Source: Chromera velia (lineage: Eukaryota > Sar > Chromeraceae). Taken from it: 11,282 bases of DNA. Location of the stretch: contig JAHBMJ010003363.1 of assembly GCA_018398765.1 (NCBI GenBank), forward strand, positions 1-11,282. The letters run 5' to 3'. This document shows positions 6,044-11,282 of the stretch, one piece after another. The position numbers and the translations under genes were made by a program. How positions within the stretch are numbered: the stretch's first letter is position 1; the number at the start of each line of letters is the position of its first letter. A model generated the notes under the pieces. The model was not told where the DNA came from, did not search any database, and saw only the letters and a program-made list of their open reading frames with translations.

Positions 6044-8957
6044 GTGACGCAGTGAGCGCTTTGTGGGCATCCTTGCGTGTGTGTGTGTGTGTGTGTGTGT
6101 GGTGACGCAGTGAGCGCTTTGTGGGCATCCTTGCCGACTCGACGGGGGACGAGAGAGGGTCTCTCTTTGTGCGAGACATTGAAAGGGGGTATGGAAGAAC
6201 TCTGTTCTTTCTTTCTTCCCTCCTGTTTGTCTGTTTGTCTGTCTGTCTGTCTATCTGTCTTTCTTTCTTGCTTTCTTTCTTTCTTTCTTTCGTTCGTTCG
6301 TTCCTTCGTTCGTTCGTTCGTTCGTTCCGTCTTGCTTCCTTTCTCTGCTTCCTCCCTCCTCCCTCCCTCCCTCCCTCCCTTCCTTCCTTCCTTCCTTCCT
6401 TCCTTCCTTCTTTCTTCCTTCCTTCCTGCCTGTGTTCTTTTCGTAACTTGTTGTTTATCACGCATTTTCTGGCCATGCATCTTTCTGTCGTCTGCAAAAG
6501 GAGAAATTCCCTCCCGCATCAACATGAAGGAACAACACACACAGAGGAGGAAGATAAATGGAAAGAAGAAAGGAGAGGAGAGGAGAGGAAAAGACCTGCA
6601 GGGACTAGAGAAGGGGGGGCATGAAAGGTAGAAACCCTTGGAGAGAAATTAAAGAGAATCATTCGTCCGTCTTTGTGTTTGTTTGTTTGCTTGTTTGTTT
6701 GTTTGCAGGGAAGAGAGACGAGCAGGAGGATGCCTACATGCACATGAGGGTCGATATGCCGAGCTTTTGTTAGAAGATGTGGTCGAGTTCGAGTGGCTCC
6801 CTCTGACTGCCGATGCTGAGTCTATTCCCTTCTCAATGCCTTCATCGATACTGCCGGAGACGGAGAAAGGCAAAGCAAAGCCAAAGAAAGAAGGCCAAGG
6901 AGAAGACAGGTCCTCCCACCAGCCTTCTTTCTTGTCCCTCCAAACAGATAACATCAGTCGGTGCTTTGCTGTTGTCCGCAGAAGAGGAGAGTCTCAAGAT
7001 CAAAGTTCTGTTGCTGCTGCCGAAGCGGCGACAGGCAGAGGAGACGATACACACATTCAGATACACACAAAAGAGTCTCTTGATCCTTGTCCCCGTCTCT
7101 CTGCGCAAATTGGAAAAGAAAGTCATGGGAAGAGGAGGAAAGTGACGCGACTACCCAGACATGAGTGTCGGCCTGGAGGACTGCAGCTTCAAGTCTTCAG
7201 ATTGACCTGGCGAACTTCTAGCCGGGTTGGAGCGGACCGAGGACAAGAAAATGAAGGCGAGAGTGAGGGTGGGGTTCTTGGAAGCGATGTGAAGGCTGCG
7301 GAGGTCAGCCGGGATGTTGCTGCTTGCAGGGCTACTTCGGGAATGGTGATTCACAACACCGAGAGAAGAGACGGGGGCACACGCACACCTGTGCAGAAGC
7401 ATCCGAAGTCCTGTTCTGTTTCTTTGCATGAGACTCTGGAATGGTCAGCAGGTGCGACGGAGAAGAAAGAGACGGCGGAGAAGGGGGGGCTTCTGGNGGG
7501 GGGGGGGACAGGGTGACGATGGAGATTGAAAAAGTCTCTGTCGATGTGTCTGCCGTGGAGGTGGGTGAGTGAGTGCTTCGTGTTTGTCGAAAGAAGGTTC
7601 CGTTGTCTGACTTTCCGAGGAGTTCGTCGGAAGCCGAGGCTAAATCGTGCAAATGAGGACATTTTGCACATACAGCCCTATAACTATGAGCAAGCACACA
7701 AGGTTCGAGTTGTACGTGCGTGCGTAGAAGATCCAAAACACCAACAGGAAAGCATGCAAAGGATAGGAAGAGGCAAAAGAGAAGTCTCTGAGAGAGAGAG
7801 GGGNGGGGGGGGGGGGGGAGCGAAGACAGCGGCAAAGGGAAAAGAAGAACAACAGGGACGGCCTTCGGGCGCATGAAGTGAGTATTCCCTGCTCTCTGTC
7901 TCTCTCTGCTTGTCCGTGTGTATGAATATGTATGTATATGTATCTGTGTATGTGTATATGTATGTATATGTATGTGTGTGCGTGTATGCATGCAGACCAT
8001 CCCAAGAGGGACTTCAAGAGAAAGGGGGACGCAGAAAGAGATACGGTTGCAGGGCGCCAATTGTTTCCCGACTCTTCACAAAAGCAAAGACGGCAAAGTT
8101 CTGTTTGTCATTGCCGTTGCTTCCTTGCCTTCTTCGTCTCCCTCCTTTTTCTCCTCCTCTTCCTCTTGGGAGCAGTCATCCTGTATTTTTGTGCTCCTCC
8201 CGCCTCCTTCTACTTCCCCTCTTGAGTCTGGGAGCACACCACAGAGGCTCCTTCAGGAAAATGGGAGCAGGAGAGGAGAGGGTTCTGTAACCCAACAAGA
8301 AGATGTGACAGAGAGTTCGTCTGGAGAGGAAGAGGAAGAGGACTGGAAAGTCCGCCGGGAGGGATGGGAGAGGGAGAGGCCCAAGCCGGCTTCTTCGAAC
8401 GCGGGGGCAACAGGTTCAGCAAGTATTGCAGCAGCAGGAGCGGGGAATGTGAAGAACCCACGGGGAGGGGGGGACAGAGGAGAATGGAGACTTCGACAGT
8501 TGACTCCGTGGCTTGAGGCAGTCAAGTGGACAGCAGAACACAAGTCAGTCAGTCAGGTTGGGGGGAAGAAGGGCGAAGGGGGAAGAAGGAACGATGCGAA
8601 TTGCATGTCTGTACATGGATGGATTTAGTATGCGTGTTGGGAGGCAGGGGGCGATTTGCATCCGACAAAAGAGGACCATATAGTTCCTTTGTGTCTCTTG
8701 ACGCTCGTCTGAGAGTGTGTCTCCGTCTTGTATAGCTTTTTGTGTGCGTGTGTGTGCTAATTTGAATGTGGCCAGACTGTTTGGTGTAAGTGCAAAGACA
8801 TTTTAACTATCACCCTCACAGCCAGAGGTCTTGGGCGGTCTCTTTTTGCTCGTGTACAGTGCTTTCTCGGCTCCATTCTATTAGTCACTTTTATGCACAA
8901 ACGGCTGTAGGCTTCTCAGAGTCGTTCTGGTTGTTGTGAAAGGATGAAAAATGAATG

Positions 8958-9003
<46 letters not shown>

Positions 9004-11127
9004 TGGAAGTCCACATACACGTGTATTCTCTTCGTGCTCCAGAGACGGATTTGTGTTCCTCGGCTTTGGCCTAGACCGCGTGGCTGAAGAGGATAGAGAC
9101 GGAGGCAGAGAGGGAGGGGGGTGCGGGGTTGTGCGAGTTGCTCTGAGAGACGGTGAAAGAGCAAGTGAGTCTCTGAGTCTGCTGTGGAGTGAGGCGAAGA
9201 ATCTGAAGGAATTTCTCACTCTGTGTGACCGGGAGGCGCGGAAGGGCGGAGAGCTTGCAGTTGTGTACAGAAATCCAAAAATGGCAATCGATTTGATGGA
9301 AATGAGAGATAGGTGAGCTAGGACGTGAAGACAGGGAGGGAGGGAGGCAGGCAAACTTGGGGTCCCTTCCGGTTTCTGTGGCTGTGCGCATGCCGGCCGG
9401 GGACGCTGCGGGTCTACTACATGTCTGGAACGCTGCTGCTTGTATTCAATTATGCATATGTGTGTGTCTGTATATATCAATATATCACACTGTGTGTGTA
9501 CGTGTAAGGATTTATTTTGCTTACGTGTCGTTTGAATCACGTTTTTGGTTTCAATTTGATTCGTGTCTTTTGCTCTACTCTTTACGTCTCCCCTTGTCCG
9601 TTGCTTTTCCCCGCTTCCCACTCAGCTCTTCTTTTCGGTCACTTCGGCTCGGACACGCAGGGCACAACCTGCACAGGGCAGGGCATGCAGTGAGTGAGGA
9701 AGCATGTGGGTGATGCATGCGTTTTTCTTTTTTTTGTCACCTTGTGAACTGGATCAATGCATGCATGCAGAGGGCTGGTGCTGTTCGGGAGGGATTGCTC
9801 AGACGAGGGAGGGGGGAGGTGCGTTGTGGAAACCGTGTTGGCAGAGGAACTTTTTGAAAGAAGTGAAAATGAAAGAGAGAGAGAGGGAAGCTGCGCGTCC
9901 AGTTCTCTCTTTTCGTCCGTTCCGGGAGTGGCCAAGAAAGAAAGGGAAGGAGAGGCAAGGGGGAGGCAAGAGTGTGACCTCCAGAAGCCTTCGATGAGAG
10001 AGACAAGAGAGGGAGAAAGGAAGGGGATTGTGCAGAGGAAGCACGAGAACGAAGAATGGACGAATGATGTGAGAAGGAGAAGGAGCAAGGGCCAGAAAGA
10101 GGAAGAGAAAGAGAAGAAGGAGCAGAGGCCGAGGCTGAGATCTGCGTTGACTCCGGGGCTCTGTCTGGACTTCCACTCACCCCATGTTACTTGGACGGAA
10201 AGCAATCTTTTGGGTGAGTTTTTCGCTTTTTTTGGAAGCGTAACTTTTCAGCTGCCTGCTATCAGTAGGTCTGTCTACACTGATTGCCTTTTCTTGCTTA
10301 CAGTCCAGTTGCACGTTGACACGCAGCCGCTTGCGCTTCGTTTCTGCGCAAGATGTCATGGAGAAAAGGAACGAATCTTTGCGTCAATCAAACTTCATTC
10401 AGTCAAGCACGTCAAGAATTTGTTGCTCCCTCTGATTGTTTTGTGTGGTCTGAACCGGTGGATTCTCTCCCTTCACTTCATTTTGCTTGCATGCGAGCCA
10501 CAGCATGTGCATCGAGCCTGTCTCTCAAGCTGAGACCTTCAAAGCAACTCACTTCCCTTCTTCTGAATTAAAAGGGGACGAGGACACCAGGGGGGAAGGC
10601 AGACACCCGGACTTCCTTCACACAAACAGAGACAAAGATGGATGCATGCATTTTTGCAGACCCTGGCACTGTTTTTTCCCTGAATTTGGAGAGTATGACG
10701 AAGCAGAGGGCCGAAAGAGGAACCCAAAAAGAGAAAGAGAAAGAGATACAGAAACGGAAGGGGAGACCAGAGGGCGTCATCAGAGAGGGAGCAGGTTCTG
10801 TAATCGGGTGAGTGAGATCGAGAGAGGGTGCATGGGTAGGTGTGGACTGGGGGGGACCTGGTGTTTCGTTATCTTTTTTGAGTCTTTTGCTTGTTGCCTT
10901 GGCATGACCAACTGCTGCATGCCAGTTTTGTCCACCCACAGCCAGAAAATGAAATTTCTCTGCCACTCCTCTTGCTGCCTGTGCGAGTGTGTCCATGACT
11001 CCAAATGGTTCTCTCTCTCTTTTTTTTCATCACATGCCTCTCTCTGTATGTGCAGGAAGTGCCAAACCACGGAGCACAAATTTCCCTCTGCAGATGGAAA
11101 GTGCCTCATTCCCGTCACTCTTGTAGG
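5130..11127 (+). CDS. multi-exon hypothetical protein gene, 3' end beyond the window
   Basis: Eleven exons can be joined by GT...AG introns with the reading phase kept at every junction: 5130-5863, 6709-6778, 6948-7141, 7449-7560, 7767-7877, 7996-8543, 9043-9312, 9771-10213, 10304-about 10447, 10660-10807, 11056-11127 (about 950 codons). The last donor-like GTACGT at 11128 implies more exons to the right. I recognise no family. The protein alternates predicted-ordered patches (DGKVLFVIAVASLP, DGFVFLGFGLDRV, GELAVVYRNPKMAIDLMEMR, DTQPLALRFCARCH, KFPSADGKCLIPVTLV) with charged low-complexity inserts, a pattern common in coccidian and chromerid proteins. No signal peptide is visible at the N-terminus. 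Least certain are the exon 2/3 connection, the G-runs with N, the start of exon 5, and the donor after 10304. Splitting into two genes cannot be excluded. Confidence 0.5.
6019..6134. repeat. 58-bp tandem duplication with (GT)n
   Basis: Two units, each a (GT)n run followed by the same 34-bp unique sequence (6043-6076 and 6101-6134, starting GGTGACGCAGTGAGCG). The 34-bp parts are identical. The offset is 58 bp, so the GT tract and its flank were duplicated together, probably by unequal exchange or slippage at the GT tract. Confidence 0.9.
6223..6428. repeat. mosaic of pyrimidine tetranucleotide repeats
   Basis: A chain of tetranucleotide blocks on the plus strand: TCTG (about 6229-6260), TTTC (6260-6290), TTCG (6290-6327), a less regular link, CTCC (6350-6379) and TTCC (6379-6427). 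Neighbouring blocks differ by one base per unit. The strand is almost pure pyrimidine apart from periodic G, so long frames on either strand here are artefacts of the repeat. Confidence 0.9.
6672..6706 (+). repeat. (TTTG)n tract forming the intron 1 acceptor region
   Basis: Tandem TTTG units with one TTGC variant run up to the CAG at 6706-6708. The repeat supplies the T-rich stretch expected before a 3' splice site, so the microsatellite and the splicing signal coincide. Confidence 0.75.
6709..6778 (+). CDS. exon 2 (3' end uncertain)
   Basis: It starts after TTTGCAG and continues exon 1 in phase, beginning EERRAGGCLHAHEGRYAELL. A donor at 6779 (GAT|GTGGTC) gives phase 0 and joins in frame to an exon starting at 6948. 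The same frame stays open to 7516, and its next residues (EFEWLPLTADAESIP) look protein-like, so the exon may continue to about 6945. In that case I found no donor whose phase fits the next exon, so the 3' end is unresolved. Confidence 0.4.
6948..7141 (+). CDS. exon 3
   Basis: It starts after a pyrimidine-rich acceptor (CTCCAAACAG, ending at 6947) and ends at a GTGACG donor at 7142, phase 0 in and phase 2 out. The frame reads through SVGALLLSAEEESLKIKV and KSLLILVPVSLRKLEKKV, a mixed hydrophobic/basic composition with high GC at third positions. A competing frame is open across the same bases as part of 6709-7516 and cannot be ruled out. An internal AG at 6981 is an alternative acceptor but breaks phase with exon 2. 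Confidence 0.45.
7142..7448 (+). other. intron 3 or unresolved coding interval
   Basis: Two of the three plus-strand frames carry stops. The third is open and reads with a mixed composition between about 7200 and 7340 (for example ENEGESEGGVLGSDVKAAEV). The simple model treats this as a 307-bp intron ending at the tandem acceptor CAGCAG. An additional exon in the open frame is possible, but I could not place boundaries that keep phase. Confidence 0.35.
7449..7560 (+). CDS. exon 4 with tandem acceptor and clear donor
   Basis: The acceptor is CAGCAG at 7446-7451; either AG keeps the frame, so the exon starts at 7449 or 7452. The translation is acidic and Gly-rich, then reads MEIEKVSVDVSAVE up to GAG|GTGGGTGAGTGAG, a strong donor at 7561. 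It is phase 2 in and phase 0 out. The N at 7497 is the third base of a GGN glycine codon in this frame, so it is silent as written, although the true length of the G-run that follows is uncertain. Confidence 0.55.
7767..7877 (+). CDS. exon 5, containing a G-run with an N
   Basis: The donor GTGAGT at 7878 is strong. The start is inferred from an AG at 7766 with a poor pyrimidine tract, chosen because it joins in phase 0 and reads EEAKEKSLRER. A G-run at 7800-7818 containing N at 7804 lies inside, so the frame across it depends on an uncertain homopolymer length. After the run, phase 0 gives NNRDGLRAHE and continues into exon 6. Another frame, reading SEDSGKGKRRTTGTAFGRMK, is equally natural-looking but would shift exon 6 out of its best frame. 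Confidence 0.35.
7911..7985. repeat. degenerate (TATG/TGTA)n tract in intron 5
   Basis: A T/G/A alternating tract (GTATGTATATGTATG and variants) fills most of the 118-bp intron 7878-7995. It passes directly into the acceptor TGCATGCAG. The exon model treats it as intronic. Confidence 0.8.
7996..8543 (+). CDS. exon 6
   Basis: It follows the acceptor TGCATGCAG. The frame gives QGANCFPTLHKSKDGKVLFV, a Ser-rich low-complexity stretch, then an acidic segment (SSSGEEEEEDWKVRREGWER), a Gly/Ala-rich linker, and WRLRQLTPWLEAVKWTAEHK. The donor GTCAGT at 8544 leaves phase 2, which fits exon 7 exactly; nearby GTs at 8548, 8552 and 8557 do not fit. Positions 8095-8226 are strongly pyrimidine-rich and end in two acceptor-like AGs (8174 and 8226), so part of this exon may really be an intron. 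The last third is the best-supported part. Confidence 0.55.
8544..9042 (+). other. intron 6 with a (GT)n microsatellite
   Basis: A 499-bp interval from GTCAGT to CGTGCTCCAG. It contains a pure GT tract at 8962-8997 followed by GTATGTGTGTG. No frame within it looks coding; the long minus-strand frame over the GT tract is a (CA)n translation giving Thr-His repeats. Confidence 0.55.
8962..8997. repeat. (GT)n microsatellite
   Basis: About 18 uninterrupted GT units, followed by a TATG interruption and a few more GT units to 9004. It lies inside intron 6, roughly 40 bp upstream of the acceptor, where it adds to the T-rich stretch before the 3' splice site. Confidence 0.95.
9043..9312 (+). CDS. exon 7
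   Basis: The acceptor is CTCCAG at 9042 and the donor is AG|GTGAGC at 9313, with phase 2 at both ends. The frame opens DGFVFLGFGLDRVAEED, passes an Arg/Gly/Asp-rich insert, then reads GVVRVALRDGE, SLSLLWSEAKNLKEFLTLCD and GELAVVYRNPKMAIDLMEMR. This is one of the most convincing exons: mixed alternating hydrophobics, no repeat character and a stop just past the donor. The alternation suggests beta strands followed by a helix. I do not recognise the domain. Confidence 0.65.
9313..9770 (+). other. intron 7, possibly with an extra exon
   Basis: A 458-bp interval from GTGAGC to GCATGCATGCAG. Its 5' part (9351-9470) is GC-rich and open in two frames with protein-like readings; the middle is a TGTG/TATA-rich stretch and the 3' part is T-rich. 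TGCATGC-type motifs cluster at 9683-9770. In the simple model it is all intron. Confidence 0.45.
9771..10213 (+). CDS. exon 8
   Basis: It starts after GCATGCATGCAG and ends at a consensus GTGAGT donor at 10214; phase 2 in and phase 1 out. It reads RGLVLFGRDCSDEGGG and VVETVLAEELFERSEN, then a long charged insert of Arg/Glu/Lys (about residues 35-125 of the exon) typical of disordered spacers. It closes with RSALTPGLCLDFHSPHVTWT. Order at both ends with a charged middle suggests that the ends belong to folded domains interrupted by a low-complexity insertion. Confidence 0.6.
10214..10303 (+). other. intron 8, short and phase-neutral
   Basis: A 90-bp interval from GTGAGT to TTGCTTACAG, with a T-rich centre. 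Its length is a multiple of three and it has no in-frame stop, so the frame runs straight through. Retention would add 30 residues without breaking the protein. Confidence 0.55.
10304..10447 (+). CDS. exon 9 (3' end uncertain)
   Basis: It starts after the good acceptor TTGCTTACAG and continues exon 8 in phase with QLHVDTQPLALRFCARCH, then KERIFASIKLHSVKHVKN. The C-x-x-C in CARC is isolated. The frame stays open past 10520, but exon 10 needs a phase-1 donor. Candidates are weak: GTCATG at 10355, GTGGTC at 10445, GTCTGA at 10448 and GTCTCT at 10520. I give 10447 as a working end because it joins to read LCDPGTVFSLNLES. A second frame over 10329-10568 is also protein-like (SFSQARQEFVAPSDCFVW), so this exon needs transcript evidence. 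Confidence 0.35.
10660..10807 (+). CDS. exon 10
   Basis: Acceptor TTTTTGCAG at 10659, preceded by TGCATGCA; donor GG|GTGAGT at 10808. In the frame that fits exon 11 it reads PGTVFSLNLESMTKQRAERG, a Lys/Glu/Arg-rich linker, then RPEGVIREGAGSVI, with phase 1 in and phase 2 out. The other open frame over these bases starts PWHCFFPEFGEYDEAEG, but it leaves exon 11 in a less natural frame. Confidence 0.5.
10808..11055 (+). other. intron 10
   Basis: A 248-bp interval from GTGAGT to TGTATGTGCAG. The 3' half is T/C-rich with a TTTTTTTT run near 11021-11028 and a TCTCTCTGT stretch before the acceptor, a good polypyrimidine tract. Both splice sites are among the clearest in the window. Confidence 0.6.
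11056..11127 (+). CDS. exon 11, last exon visible
   Basis: Small 72-nt exon after TGTGCAG, entering in phase 2 from exon 10. It reads KCQTTEHKFPSADGKCLIPV and ends before GTACGT at 11128, phase 2. Two Cys and one His are spaced as C-x5-H-x8-C (residues 2, 8 and 17 of the quoted stretch), which is suggestive but not a recognised zinc motif. The gene should continue beyond the window. Confidence 0.5.
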
Positions 11128-11249
11128 GTACGTTGGTCTAGTGGTCGTCTACGTTCTGTGTATCTATCTACATGTTTGTGCGTCAATCTCTCTCTGCCTT
11201 CTGAACGAACGAACAAAAAAAGAGATGTGACGGAGACTCTCCCTCCCAT
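11128..11249 (+). other. start of intron 11, no further exon seen
   Basis: After GTACGT the sequence becomes T-rich with TATCTATCT and TCTCTCT stretches, then a GAACGAACGAAC repeat and an A-run. No frame looks coding. It is read as the 5' part of an intron that continues past the window edge. Confidence 0.4.
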
Positions 11250-11250
11250 G

Positions 11251-11282
<32 letters not shown>
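11250..11282. repeat. (GA)n microsatellite at right edge
   Basis: A pure GA tract runs to the last base of the window, after GGACA. It mirrors the GA tract at position 1 and suggests that assembly stopped inside a repeat here too. Confidence 0.95.

Larger units (their letters stand above)
5864..6708 (+). other. intron 1, loaded with simple repeats
   Basis: An 845-bp interval between an inferred GTGGGG donor and the acceptor TTTGCAG. It contains two (GT)n tracts with a 58-bp tandem duplication, a 200-bp pyrimidine tetranucleotide mosaic, and a (TTTG)n tract that ends at the acceptor itself. Frames across it, on either strand, translate only the repeats. It is the most repeat-dense part of the window. 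Confidence 0.55.

Noticed and set aside
5303-6070. 255-codon minus-strand frame opposite exon 1 and intron 1
   Set aside because: It is antisense to a better-supported plus-strand exon, and its N-terminus is a (GT)n translation of Thr-His repeats.
5946-6631. Long frames of 167-188 codons on both strands over intron 1
   Set aside because: They consist of periodic residues (Phe-Leu-Ser, or Lys-Glu-Arg-Asn) from tetranucleotide repeats.
7332-8060. 242-codon minus-strand frame
   Set aside because: It crosses both N-containing runs and the TATG repeat (His-Ile-Thr runs) and is antisense to three proposed exons with strong donors.
2585-9152. Repeated AGAGACG (for example 2585, 2920, 6714, 7367, 7468, 9041, 9095, 9146), resembling the WGAGACG motif known from Toxoplasma promoters
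   Set aside because: Most copies lie in proposed exons or purine-rich DNA, where the motif is expected by composition; none is clustered upstream of a start codon.
8881-9621. 246-codon minus-strand frame
   Set aside because: It crosses the (GT)n tract and lies antisense to exon 7, which has matching splice sites and phase; the minus frame has no such support.
1-11282. Bacterial-style features: CRISPR arrays, IS elements, Shine-Dalgarno sites, rho-independent terminators
   Set aside because: The tandem repeats lack spacer structure, no transposase was seen, and the intron-like frame changes point to a eukaryote.

Overview
The window reads as nuclear DNA of a protist with spliced genes. Open reading frames switch phase at GT...AG boundaries, exons are rich in Arg, Glu, Gly and Ser tracts, and simple repeats are everywhere ((GA)n, (GACA)n, (GT)n and several tetranucleotides). 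TGCATGC-type motifs recur, some touching 3' splice sites. This fits a coccidian apicomplexan or a related alveolate such as a chromerid. That is inference from style: no marker gene is present. Both window ends lie inside (GA)n tracts, so this may be a whole contig broken at microsatellites.

Layout. Positions 1-1900 hold purine-rich low-complexity DNA with many microsatellites, a 33-bp direct repeat and no gene I can support. Positions 1906-3519 carry a long minus-strand frame (537 codons) for a low-complexity, Gly/Ser/Arg-rich protein of unknown function. Positions 3520-5129 separate it from a divergently transcribed gene. Most of that stretch has a more balanced composition than its flanks. 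It contains a 191-codon minus-strand frame of uncertain status and a GC-rich, CpG-rich patch that may be promoter DNA.

From 5130 to the right edge I propose one plus-strand, multi-exon gene that runs out of the window. I could assemble exons 5130-5863, 6709-6778, 6948-7141, 7449-7560, 7767-7877, 7996-8543, 9043-9312, 9771-10213, 10304-about 10447, 10660-10807 and 11056-11127. Reading phase is kept across every junction (about 950 codons). The introns hold the (GT)n, (TTTG)n, TTTC/TTCG/TTCC and TATG repeats. I do not recognise the protein family. Weakest points are the exon 2/3 region, the G-runs containing N at 7497 and 7804, the start of exon 5, the pyrimidine-rich 8095-8226, and the donor ending the exon that starts at 10304.

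No RNA gene, CRISPR array, bacterial-type operon or complete mobile element was seen. The two genes appear divergent around 3.5-5.1 kb; nothing in the sequence shows that they act together.
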